Positions 1 to 8,170 of a stretch of DNA of 64,000 bases are shown piece after piece. Source of the stretch: Gardnerella swidsinskii (lineage in GTDB: Bacteria > Actinomycetota > Actinomycetes > Actinomycetales > Bifidobacteriaceae). The number at the start of each line of letters is the position of its first letter. Position 1 is the stretch's first letter. Under the pieces are notes generated by a model, which ran no database searches, was not told the origin of the DNA, and saw nothing but the letters and a program-made list of their open reading frames with translations. The stretch covers positions 186,001 to 250,000 of the forward strand of contig NZ_QJVB01000001.1 of the NCBI RefSeq assembly GCF_003397705.1. Direction: 5' to 3'. Both the position numbers and the translations under genes were made by a program.

Positions 1-560
1 TCTGTAAATAGAATTGGAATGTATAAATATTTACTACTCGCAAAACCTGCAACTGCTGGTCCTACTAATGTACCCATGAGGCTTGTAAAGCGAAGAAGTG
101 AAAGAACATTAATAAGATCATCATTTTTTGTTACACGATTAACAAAGGAAGTAATAGCAGGAAAATAGAAAGTATCACATGCTGTCGTAACCATTACAAG
201 TATACAAACACACCAAAATAGGAGCAACTTGTTAGCAGATGGGGTTGAGAAGGATACCGATACAATTGCGATAATACATAATCCCGCAATCATTCTTGCT
301 AAGCATGCAGCAACTGTTGTCCTGAAAATTCCTACATGCTCAGCTAGTGCTCCTGAGAAAAGGCCTGCTACTAATTCACTTATTGCAGTGAGGGTGAGGT
401 AAAGCGATAAATAATGGCTTGACTGCTGAAAACCGATAAAAAGTGAGTTCAATAGCCATAATTGAATAGTAGTTGAGGCTAGTGTAGTTGCATAGTTAGA
501 AAGAAAATCACTAGCTGCTAAACGCAGATATCCGCGGTAAGGTTTAAATAGATTCGTCAA
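1..560 (-). CDS. MFS-type transporter, partial (N-terminal part)
   Basis: Reading the minus strand from a TTG at 560 gives about 186 residues without a stop to the window edge. The protein is strongly hydrophobic, with several membrane segments and short loops; the stretch LMGTLVGPAVAGF and the FSGALAEHVG loop resemble major facilitator superfamily efflux proteins. No ATG or GTG lies between the preceding in-frame stop and this TTG. The start overlaps the end of the upstream gene (544-1038) by 17 bases, which suggests translational coupling. The context (short peptide gene, unknown helical protein, exporter) fits export of, or resistance to, a small molecule or peptide. Substrate unknown; the C-terminal part lies outside the window. 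Confidence 0.7.
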   Translation of the reverse strand, partial: MTNLFKPYRGYLRLAASDFLSNYATTLASTTIQLWLLNSLFIGFQQSSHYLSLYLTLTAISELVAGLFSGALAEHVGIFRTTVAACLARMIAGLCIIAIVSVSFSTPSANKLLLFWCVCILVMVTTACDTFYFPAITSFVNRVTKNDDLINVLSLLRFTSLMGTLVGPAVAGFASSKYLYIPILFT

Positions 561-1038
561 GGTTTGCTCGTTTCGCGAAATTACATTGCCAAATTATTGC
601 TTGAGAGATGCTATCGGCACTAGTAGTGAAGTATGTTGTAAAGTCGTCGTTATCCCAAATCTGTTGCTGTAGGTTCTTGTCATCACGCACTGTGCTAAAG
701 AGTTGAATAATCTGCTCGACGCAAGATAATGTTTTCTTTATATAGAAGTATTGTTGTGCGAAATCGACTTCTACTTGCTCTCCAGGGATAGTCGTATGTA
801 TTTCTTGGAATGTCCGTAGCAAATCAATTGTTTTAATAAGCGATATTTTACATGTCTCGAAATATTCTTGTATTGAATGGATGGTGGATGTTTTCGCTGT
901 GTTTGTACTGACGATAGTGGCTTCAAGTGCAGCATTTGCTTTGAAAAAATATTCTGTTGCTTCAAATAGAGAAGCGCAATATGCTGCACTTGATTTCACA
1001 TACTCATCAAACATTTCTTCGTACGAAGTCATGTTCAT
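544..1038 (-). CDS. hypothetical 164-residue helical protein, middle gene of a peptide-exporter operon
   Basis: I do not recognise this family. The protein is predicted mostly alpha-helical and acidic, with no signal peptide or membrane segment, so it is probably cytoplasmic. The ATG at 1038 has AAAGG seven bases upstream. The gene lies 39 bases after a 21-codon Pro/Arg-rich ORF and overlaps the start of an MFS-type gene. A small soluble helical protein in this position could be an immunity, modification or regulatory factor, but the sequence gives no catalytic motif to decide this. GC content is low, as in the rest of the island. Confidence 0.6.
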   Translation of the reverse strand: MNMTSYEEMFDEYVKSSAAYCASLFEATEYFFKANAALEATIVSTNTAKTSTIHSIQEYFETCKISLIKTIDLLRTFQEIHTTIPGEQVEVDFAQQYFYIKKTLSCVEQIIQLFSTVRDDKNLQQQIWDNDDFTTYFTTSADSISQAIIWQCNFAKRANLDESI

Positions 1039-1077
1039 TATTAACCTTTGGTGTGAATATGTGCGGATAAATTATGC

Positions 1078-1143
1078 CTAAATCATATGAGGATATGGTC
1101 GAGGTCGTGGGTTGATTCCGCCGCGCTTGCTATTCTTGTTCAT
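1078..1143 (-). CDS. 21-residue Pro/Arg-rich peptide (putative PrAMP-like or leader peptide)
   Basis: A short ORF starts at ATG 1143 behind a strong Shine-Dalgarno (AAGGAGAC, five to six bases away) and ends at TAG 1078. The product begins MNKNSKRGG and ends INPRPRPYPHMI: cationic and Pro/Arg-rich, with a PRPRP core like that of proline-rich antimicrobial peptides such as oncocin or apidaecin. It is the first gene of a compact cluster with an unknown protein and an MFS exporter. Two readings fit: a secreted or intracellular ribosome-targeting peptide with its exporter, or a ribosome-stalling leader peptide controlling an efflux gene. The strong RBS and codon integrity support translation; the function is inference. 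Confidence 0.5.
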   Translation of the reverse strand: MNKNSKRGGINPRPRPYPHMI

Positions 1144-1176
1144 CTTTGTCTCCTTTCATAAGAACAATGCTGTATC

Positions 1177-1210
1177 TTATTTGCATCTTCATCTATGAAG
1201 ATGCAAATAA
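1177..1210. promoter_or_regulatory. perfect 16-bp inverted repeat upstream of the peptide gene
   Basis: The arms TTATTTGCATCTTCAT (1177-1192) and its exact reverse complement (1195-1210) are separated by two bases. The palindrome lies 34 bases upstream of the minus-strand peptide start. It could be an operator for a dimeric regulator or, if transcribed, a long hairpin (an attenuator or mRNA-stabilising stem). There is no U-run immediately after it, which argues against an ordinary terminator. Confidence 0.6.
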
Positions 1211-1296
1211 TCCTAATACAGGATTCGCATTCTTTCCAAGTGTGTCTCTTATTGTGGAATAATTTTATATAAAAATTAGTAGTACATTATTAGACC

Positions 1297-1752
1297 TTAA
1301 CTATTTACCAGTCTCAGCTCGTAGTACGTGTTTTCTGATATCCCTACTGTTTGGCAGAGTCCGGCTATTCGTATGTCAGGATTCTTTCTGTGGAATTGGT
1401 GGATAAGGTGTAACGCTTGGCTTCAATCAAAACCCTCAACTCTGCTCGCCATCTGGTCGAGGAATATGCTGACTTGCTTGTGTACTTGTTCTGGCATGCC
1501 GGACTGTGTGTAGTCGGTGTTTTCCCGCCTGTTGATGCAGCGTTCAATCCTTTTGCGCCCGATGAGGGTGGACGGCATTCCAGCCTGTGCAAAAATAACA
1601 GACGGTCTGACACCGTTATCGTATTGCTGGACAGCGTCTTTGTGGAATTGGCTTGTGTAGTAGATTCGTGTGGCTGTCGCGTGTTTGATAGCTGGAAGAC
1701 TGTTGAGATAAGCACGTTGACTAGGGGTAAAGGCTGTGTCTTTTCTACTCAT
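1297..1752 (-). pseudogene. HTH protein resembling an IS3-type OrfA, interrupted by an in-frame TGA
   Basis: The reading frame from ATG 1752 encodes 109 residues and stops at a TGA (1423-1425). The same frame then stays open for about 41 more codons to TAA at 1297, ending with a helix-turn-helix-like stretch (IAGLCQTVGISENTYYELR). The N-terminal part (YYTSQFHKDAVQQYDNG, then an AGMPSTLIGRKRIERCI-like segment) resembles the HTH proteins found as OrfA-type partners of IS3-family transposases. No transposase partner is seen nearby. It is probably a decayed insertion-sequence or regulator gene; a truncated but working 109-residue product cannot be excluded. Confidence 0.55.
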
Positions 1753-1897
1753 GAGTATGAACCGTTACGTGTGAAAGATTAATAAGAAATCAATAGAGGA
1801 AGAAGAAAATATAGAGTGAGGGGCCACACCATTGCACGGAGATAGTCCCGTGTGCATGTGCGACCCCTCGCCAGTTAATACTAAGCGTGTTTACGGG

Positions 1898-4800
1898 TTA
1901 ATGCTTACGAGCATTTTCCTTGTTACGCTTAGTGATCATGATGCTTGCTCCTGCGCCCAGGGCTGCAAGAGCAGCGATAGCGATAGACACGACCGCGCTA
2001 CCAGTCTGAGCCAATGGTGCAGCAGTAACACCGTTCCAATCATCAGAATCTTCGACTGGAGTGTCATAGCACACACCCGTATTACCACCATTACCATTAT
2101 CTCCACCGTTTGGGTCGAATGGGTGATCGTTATGGGATGCGCATGGCACGATAGGTGTACCAGTCGTGTGACCACGGTCGGTATGATTCATCGTGTTCAT
2201 ACCAGTCAACGTGCCCTTGACTTCTACGTATTCGCCAGGCTTTAATACCAGGTTAGACCAGTTTGCTGGATACTCCAGATTAGTTACCGTACCGGAGCCT
2301 GCGATAGTCTTATCATCTAACGTGATCTTGGTCAGGTTGACTTTACCGGTGTTGATGATACGGAACACAATCTTGGTGCCGTTCTTGGTAGACTTCAAGG
2401 CTTCGCTTGGTGTGTTACGGTCTCCCGCTTCAAGACCAGATGCTGCGTCGTACTTGATGAGTTTAATAGCAGGGGTCTGGTCTGGGGTCTTGGTCCACAC
2501 CATATTGGATTCGCGTTCAACATCATTCATGGTTTCCACGAACGTGTTTTCTACGCGATCGCTTACGCCCAAACGGGTCATTTGCACGTACGCTGTCCAG
2601 GACAAGTCACTATCCATAGCAGATGCAATATCAAGGAACTGTTGTGTTGCCTCTACAGTAAACGCACCATTAGCCTCGGTGAAAGTGAAATATCCGGCAT
2701 CAACACCGCTACCGTCGATACGGCTACCCTTGGAGATCACAGTGCCGTCAGCGAGCTTAATGTCGTTGTTGACATAGACTGCCCACTGGCCGGTTAGCTT
2801 GTCAAACTTTTCATCATAATCATCCACGATGCGCCAATTCTTGATCTGCTTGTAGGCACGGTTACCAGCGATCTTGGAGCTATCGAGACGATACAAGAAC
2901 TGATGATCCTTATAAATACTCTTACCATTCGCACTTTCGCCATTAACCTTAACAGTCACATCCTTCTTCGGGTTAATAACCTTTAACGGGTTAGTTACCG
3001 TGTTCGTTACATCCTTGCGATCGTTTGTAATCTGGGTGGCAGTGTTCTTCACTACATACCCGTCCTTGACCTGCTTGACTGTCATAGGAAGCACGATGGT
3101 GTAATCCTGACCAAGGAGAGACTGGTCGATTGCAGGATCCTTTGTCACATCCAATACCTTGCCAGCGTAGGCCTTTAAATCTGTTGGTTGTGGATCCCCT
3201 GGAAGAATATCTCCGAGATACTCCGTGTCTACGGTCTTAGCGAACACGTAGACGACACCATCCTTAACCTGGATATTGAACTTGTTGGTGACGTCCTTAC
3301 CGGCTGCGTCTAGGATTTCGATATTCTTGTCATTGAGCTGCAAGTACTCATCATCATAGTCATCGATCATGCCGAGACGGTGAACCTTATACGCAGTGTC
3401 CTTCAACGTGGCTGCGCTTAAAGTGAGACGGTAGTAAATATCGTCTCCTACGTATGCGGTCTTGCCATCAATATTGATACCAGTCTTGGTTTCATCCTTC
3501 TTTTCAGGCTTTGGCTCTACCGGCTTATTCGATACCACGTTAGACGAGGTCAAACTATTGTTGAGTTTCAAACCCCACTGATTATCCACACTATGGTCTG
3601 TTGGAGCGTTCTTGGATACCGTGCCTTCGAAACGAACCTGGAAACGATGCTTAGATCCCGCGGTCATATTCGCTGTCACGTAATCCTTGTTGAGTTCGAT
3701 AGTAAACTCATGCTTCTCGGTATCTGCAGTAAGCGTGTAGTTCTTCTTACTGATGGTGTGACCGGTTTCAAGGTCACGCAGCTCGATAGTCTGCTTGTCA
3801 AGCTCAAGATACTGGTCATACGTGTCAGTGAATGCAACAGACTCGATAGCATAACTCAGGTTGTTTGGAATGGTTGGTTCGCTAGTGAGTTCGTATTCCA
3901 GCTTCTGTCCTGGCATGACACTCTTACCATTAATATCGTCCTGGTCACCACCCTGAGAGGCCTCAGATATGACTGCCTTTGCTACTGGTGGAACGTAACC
4001 ACACACGTATGGTTCGTTCGTAGTCTTTGTCTTGCCCGCGGCAGACTCTGAGCCTTTATTCTTCAAACCATGAGAATTGAGGGCTGCGCCTGTGGTTGGA
4101 TCAGCACAAAACTCGACTTCATTCGTAGCTTTTTTGCCTGCGTCAGCGCGTACCTGGGCTGCACCCTTACCATTTGCATAATTCGCCTTGCCTCCGATAA
4201 GCAGCGTGTATTGCATAGGGGTAGCAAGACTACGTGCAGCAGCAAGAGCTTGACTGGTCATGGTAGCAGTAATGGTCGTGCCAGCCTGTTGGATAGTGAA
4301 CTGGCTTGTCACGTCAGTACCCTTAGTGATGATGTCATCGACTGAGGAGACGGTAGTTGATGCCTCAGGGATTGGAGCAGCATACACATGCACATCACTC
4401 ATATCTGGATCCCACAAATAGTCAGCAGCCGTGTAATCATCAGACAGGGTGAATGTGTCGAGGCTATCTCCCAGGTTCTCGCCCAAGCTACCGTTAACCA
4501 CAGAGCCGAGCTTGTCACCATCAAGGATGGTTTGGGTGTCTGCACCGGTGGTGTTGGTATGCTTCGCATCAATAACGGTTGCCCATTTGCCGTTAGAGTA
4601 TTTTACCCAGGACTTATCAGGGGTAAAGTCCCACAGTTTAGGCTGGTCTTTTGCAAGAACGATAACAATCAAATCAGTATTTGGCGTACTCATACCCTGA
4701 GCAGCGAATGAAGCGAGTGTATTAGCTGAATCAATATCATCAAACACTGTGTATTCGCTACCGCCGTGATTATATTTTCTGGTACCGTTCTGTGTTTCGT

Positions 4801-5295
4801 TGTTCCATGCTGATAACCATTGAGCGCCAGTTGCTTGCGCGCTAGAAGTATTGTTATATTCCGGTTTTGTGATTCCTGGTCCTGCTGTTGTTGCGGTGAA
4901 GCCTACACCCCAGATGCGGCAGTCTGCCGAACCAGTGCCACCTCGCGCAGTATACTCTGTTTCACAATCACCGCGAGCCTTGGATAATGCAGCGTTAATT
5001 TGCGCTCTAGCTGCTGCTTCGCGGGTAGCATACCGATGGCTACACCTTCTGATTGGATAGCGCGCACCACTGCTTCATTATCTGATGCGGAACCTAGGTT
5101 ATCATCGGTAACCCAGAATGTATTCGATTTATATGTGCCAGATCCGCCAGTGTTTCCACCTGTCCATCCGGCACCGCCAGCGGCAAATGCGGATCCTGTC
5201 AACATTGTTGATGCGACAACGATACCAGCAAGAGCGCGATGTGAACCTTGTCGGATCTTGTCTCTCATACTTTTATGCTTAGCGAAAAGCGACAT
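1898..5295 (-). pseudogene. LPXTG-type cell-wall adhesin with AgI/II-like isopeptide domains, split by a -1 frameshift
   Basis: The signal peptide (MSLFAKHKSMRDKIR..., cleavage near SAFAA) starts at 5295 behind AAAGGGAGAC. The frame breaks near 5028-5033: reading on in the original frame stops at 4903, while the next frame continues directly through ATREAAARAQINAALSKARG into the 949-residue downstream part. One inserted base would restore about 1132 residues. At least three tandem domains carry related motifs (TDTYDQYLEL, IDDYDDEYLQL, IVDDYDEKFDKL), as in the C-terminal isopeptide-bonded domains of antigen I/II (SspB) fimbrial adhesins. The C-terminus has an LAQTG sorting signal, a hydrophobic segment and a basic tail, so sortase should anchor it to the wall. 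The break may be decay, phase variation or a sequencing error. Confidence 0.8.
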
Positions 5296-5416
5296 AAAAG
5301 TCTCCCTTTTTCAAATTGCTTATTATGAAATGCGAAACCAAAAAGTTTCACATTCAGTAATGAGAAAATGAAAAAATTTTATTTTATATCAATAAAAATT
5401 TGGTATTGATAAAAAT

Positions 5417-5447
5417 GGTTGGTTTTAGAAGTCGTCTAAAACCAACC
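5417..5447 (-). terminator. Rho-independent terminator after the coiled-coil membrane protein gene
   Basis: The 13-bp arms GGTTGGTTTTAGA and TCTAAAACCAACC are perfectly complementary around a 5-base loop. On the minus strand the stem is followed by ATTTTTATC. It sits 34 bases after the stop of the 5481-6539 gene and separates it from the adhesin. Confidence 0.7.
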
Positions 5448-5480
5448 ACTATGTAAAGGGAAAATGAGTAAAGATGGAAA

Positions 5481-6539
5481 CTATTTGCTATTAGTTACAT
5501 CACCGTCACCATCTGGTGTTCCATCGGTATTCCATCCAGTGCCACAGCGATAGATATATCGACATTGATTAGGTGTTCTATGTAATTCATTATATGCTTT
5601 CCCGTCAGCAAGGTATTTATCCCAGTCGACCGCACCCGAATTCTTATTCTGTGCTGGCGCACTATAAGAAGACCCACCACGAGTACTTGAACGAGGAGCT
5701 CCCGAGCTAGTACGAGCCGCAGACTGGGAACGAGCCTGCGGAGCTGCTTGCGCCGCAGCCGCTGCGGCAGCGTCTGCCTGCTGCTTCGCTTGTATACTTG
5801 CGTTTACACTGTCGATTGCGCCTTGGACTGGCTCAAGAGCCTTAGTCAAAGACTCGACGGTTGCTTTCTTATCATTCAACGCTGCGGTAAGCGTGTTTAT
5901 CTGGTTTTGCAGGTTATCACGAGTAGCATTATCAGCCACTTGACCGTCTGATGAGGAGAGCAGATTATTCATCTCATCAAGCTTCGCCTTCACCATATTC
6001 TTAGCATTTTCAAGATCCTTCACATTCTTCGACTTTGTGACCTGAACGACTGAGTTTTTCAGAGCCTTAGTGGTCTTATTAAGCTGTGCTGTAGTCTTAT
6101 CAAGACTAGACATGGTCGCGTTGAAAGCCTGAGTGTAGGAGATAGCACAATTCAAAGACTGCGCCTTACTTACCTTTTTACTCTTAGCATGCTGGGCTGT
6201 GAATGTGGTGTAGGTTTTAGCGTTTGCAACCTGCTCCACACTAGTCACAGTCTTAGCAGTTTCATCAGCATCCTGGCGTGTCTTCTCGTACTGTGCCCAC
6301 GCTTTGGCGTACGCACTGTTTGCCTGGATGCACGCTTGAGTCTTGGAATCTCTTAAAGACTTCACACCCAGCATACTCGCAACCAGCAAAGCTATAACTA
6401 CAACAACCGCAGTAGCAATGATGATAAGCTTACGCTTCTTCTTGCTCCCTGGCTTCTGGTCACCGCGACCAGAAATAGCATCTAGTCTCGTAATCTCGGT
6501 TTCTTGTTTAATAATCTGATTTTTATCCATATTAGCCAT
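5481..6539 (-). CDS. membrane-anchored coiled-coil protein of unknown function
   Basis: The 352-residue protein has a basic cytoplasmic N-terminus (GSKKKRK), one membrane segment at about residues 37-60, and a long extracytoplasmic helical, probably coiled-coil region rich in Lys, Ala, Thr and Gln (about 65-255). A low-complexity Ala/Gln/Ser linker follows. The C-terminal ~50 residues are compact and contain two cysteines (NQCRYIYRCGTGWNTDG) that could form a disulphide or bind the wall. This is a type II membrane topology. The start has AAGGATAAT upstream. It lies just behind the adhesin gene in the same orientation but has its own terminator. I do not recognise a named family. Confidence 0.65.
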   Translation of the reverse strand: MANMDKNQIIKQETEITRLDAISGRGDQKPGSKKKRKLIIIATAVVVVIALLVASMLGVKSLRDSKTQACIQANSAYAKAWAQYEKTRQDADETAKTVTSVEQVANAKTYTTFTAQHAKSKKVSKAQSLNCAISYTQAFNATMSSLDKTTAQLNKTTKALKNSVVQVTKSKNVKDLENAKNMVKAKLDEMNNLLSSSDGQVADNATRDNLQNQINTLTAALNDKKATVESLTKALEPVQGAIDSVNASIQAKQQADAAAAAAAQAAPQARSQSAARTSSGAPRSSTRGGSSYSAPAQNKNSGAVDWDKYLADGKAYNELHRTPNQCRYIYRCGTGWNTDGTPDGDGDVTNSK

Positions 6540-6737
6540 AATTATCCTTCGTCTTTCTATCTATGTTTTTACTATACGTAAATATTCAGGTGAAAGATAT
6601 ATACATACTTAGTGTCGTTCTAATTTTTCTTTCCTAATCTCGATAACTTTTGCTTTATACATAGTAGTGAGAATACGATTGGCAACTTTTTGATATAAAG
6701 TCAATATGCTCGTGTGCTCCCCTCATATTGTCTTGTT

Positions 6738-7571
6738 TTAGAGGCGAACAGCTTCTGTAATGGCACTGCTATCAGGGAATGTGAGACTGATATATATTTG
6801 AGTGGTTTCTACACTAGCGTGGCCAAGGAGTTTAGATACTAAGAGAAGGTCGTGTGTACTTTCATATGCCTTAGTGGCATATCGATGTCTGAGACTATGT
6901 GTGGAGTATCCGTTACCAAGAAGCTGAGAGATGTGATGCGCAATATAGGATGCTTCGACGTGACCGGTCCATCTGCTAGGAAACATGTATCCATGCTTGT
7001 TGGCGATGATTTGTGCGAGATCTGGCGCGATGGGGACAGTGCGTTCTTTGCGTCCTTTACCGTGTACAAGAAGCTGGGGATGAGTATTAAGCATCATAAT
7101 ATCGGATGAAGATACTTGTGCTATCTCACTACGTCGTAATCCACATTCTGCCCCGAGCCTGAGCATGGCTTCATACTCCTTGTTACCTCTAACTCGGGCT
7201 AAAGCACCACGAATGATGTAATCAGGACATGGATGAGGTATTGCGTATTCTTTACGAATTTTAGGTAACTTTACTGTTGGATTGACATCAATAATTTCTT
7301 CTTCAATCATGTATGAGTAAAACGAGCGTATTGTTGAAGAATAACCTTTGCGCGTTTCTCGTTTCCAGTCTTGGTGTGCAAAAAGCTCAACAAGTTGTTG
7401 TCCTGTAATATCTTCTGGTGGCTGATTAAGTAGGCGTGCAAGCCGACTGATTTTGTAGTAGCGGCATCTAATCGTATCTTCTGTATATCCACTTGCTTCA
7501 AGATATTCCAGCCAATGTGTAACATATGTTTCCCAACTATTAGGGAGTAGTTTTCTTTTGATTTTTAACAT
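6738..7571 (-). CDS. tyrosine recombinase / integrase of the tRNA-associated island
   Basis: The N-terminal SAM-like core-binding domain (about residues 10-100, WETYVTHWLEYLEASGYTE) is followed by a catalytic domain with the family residues: Arg in CGLRRSEIA, Lys in HGKGRKERTVP, HSLRHRYAT (H-x-x-R), His in LLGHASVETT and the Tyr nucleophile in TQIYISL. Length (277 residues from ATG 7571) is normal for XerC/D-like integrases. An in-frame TTG at 7634 would add 21 residues that do not resemble the family. The gene points away from the nearby initiator tRNA gene, the usual arrangement for an element that integrates at a tRNA 3' end. The MLKIKRK start lacks a clear RBS. Confidence 0.85.
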   Translation of the reverse strand: MLKIKRKLLPNSWETYVTHWLEYLEASGYTEDTIRCRYYKISRLARLLNQPPEDITGQQLVELFAHQDWKRETRKGYSSTIRSFYSYMIEEEIIDVNPTVKLPKIRKEYAIPHPCPDYIIRGALARVRGNKEYEAMLRLGAECGLRRSEIAQVSSSDIMMLNTHPQLLVHGKGRKERTVPIAPDLAQIIANKHGYMFPSRWTGHVEASYIAHHISQLLGNGYSTHSLRHRYATKAYESTHDLLLVSKLLGHASVETTQIYISLTFPDSSAITEAVRL

Positions 7572-7644
7572 AAAAACATAGACTAGAATACGTAGAGAAA
7601 AGATTTTACGTATTGTTTCGTTACACGGTTTCAAGTCCGTTTTT

Positions 7645-7672
7645 TTTACAAATACATAATATGTGATATACT
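7645..7672 (+). promoter_or_regulatory. sigma-70-type promoter of the XRE-like gene
   Basis: TTTACA (7645-7650) and TATACT (7667-7672) are separated by 16 bases. They lie about 60 bases upstream of the HTH gene start at 7731, in the intergenic space shared with the divergent integrase. Confidence 0.5.
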
Positions 7673-7730
7673 ATATATGTAACTAACCGATAGGATGAAA
7701 AGGCTAGTTGGTTTTAGGAAAGAAAGATGA

Positions 7731-7982
7731 ATGATAATGGATTTGACATTGAATCAGATTGTGACAATGAATATTCGTATGCTTTTGGCGGGTCAAAGAC
7801 GTACGCAAAATGAATTGGCGGAAGTATTAGATATGACACGACCGTCGGTCAATATGAGATTAAATGAAGCCACTCCATGGCGTGTTCCGGAAATAGAAAA
7901 GGCCGCAGAATTCTTAAAAGTAGAACCTACGACCTTATTCGTAGCGGGGCATGGATTTGAACCATGGACCTCTGGGTTATGA
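7731..7982 (+). CDS. small XRE/Cro-like DNA-binding protein whose C-terminus is encoded by the tRNA region
   Basis: The 83-residue protein carries a helix-turn-helix (RTQNELAEVLDMTRPSVNMRL) followed by the helix EKAAEFLKVEPTTLF typical of Cro/C1-type repressors. AGGAAAGAAAG lies upstream of ATG 7731. The last ~13 codons (GHGFEPWTSGL) are read antisense through the 3' half of the initiator tRNA gene, so the gene end was created where the element joined the tRNA. It is divergent from the integrase and is a likely element control protein (repressor or excision control). The fusion makes the natural C-terminus uncertain. Confidence 0.65.
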   Translation: MIMDLTLNQIVTMNIRMLLAGQRRTQNELAEVLDMTRPSVNMRLNEATPWRVPEIEKAAEFLKVEPTTLFVAGHGFEPWTSGL

Positions 7983-8015
7983 GCCCAGCGAGCTACCGAG
8001 CTGCTCCACCCCGCG
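7942..8015 (-). tRNA. initiator tRNA-fMet (CAT)
   Basis: The minus strand gives a 74-base cloverleaf: it begins CGCGGGGTGGAGCAG, has anticodon loop CTCATAA with CAT, a TTCAAAT T-loop, and ends CCCCGCTA. The anticodon stem has the three G-C pairs (GGG/CCC) that mark initiator tRNAs, and the first acceptor position is not Watson-Crick paired (C opposite T), another initiator feature. CCA is not encoded. The 3' end abuts the island carrying the tyrosine recombinase, so it is the probable attachment site. Confidence 0.93.
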
Positions 8016-8040
8016 TCGGCTACTTTTAGCAGCTCTATCT

Positions 8041-8068
8041 ACGATAGGTGCAAATTTAAATTTGTCAA
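8041..8068 (-). promoter_or_regulatory. promoter of the initiator tRNA gene
   Basis: On the minus strand TTGACA (8068-8063) and TATCGT (8046-8041) are separated by 16 bases. The -10 lies about 26 bases upstream of the tRNA 5' end at 8015. The -35 is a perfect consensus. The spacer includes the palindrome CAAATTTAAATTTG (8051-8064), probably fortuitous. Confidence 0.6.
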
Positions 8069-8158
8069 CTTTCGGGCGTGTCTCGCTGTATTTGGTTAGA
8101 ATTTTACGATTCGTGCACATGAGTGACATAGGCACAATAAACATAAACAAGTGTGGAG

Positions 8159-8164
8159 TATAAT
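8159..8164 (+). promoter_or_regulatory. -10 element of metA, giving a leaderless or near-leaderless mRNA
   Basis: A perfect TATAAT ends only 6 bases before the metA ATG at 8171, so transcription should begin at or within a base or two of the start codon. No convincing -35 or Shine-Dalgarno is seen. Leaderless mRNAs are common in actinobacteria. An upstream promoter cannot be excluded. Confidence 0.45.
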
Positions 8165-8170
8165 AAACAC

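Noticed and set aside
1365..1715. 116-residue minus-strand ORF overlapping the interrupted HTH gene
   Set aside because: Composition is atypical and the overlapping frame carries the recognisable HTH-type sequence.
8051..8064. palindrome CAAATTTAAATTTG as an operator for metA
   Set aside because: It falls in the spacer of the tRNA promoter on the other strand and is of low complexity; likely fortuitous.
8016..8170. riboswitch (SAM type) upstream of metA
   Set aside because: The -10 lies next to the start codon, leaving no transcribed leader, and no conserved stems were seen.
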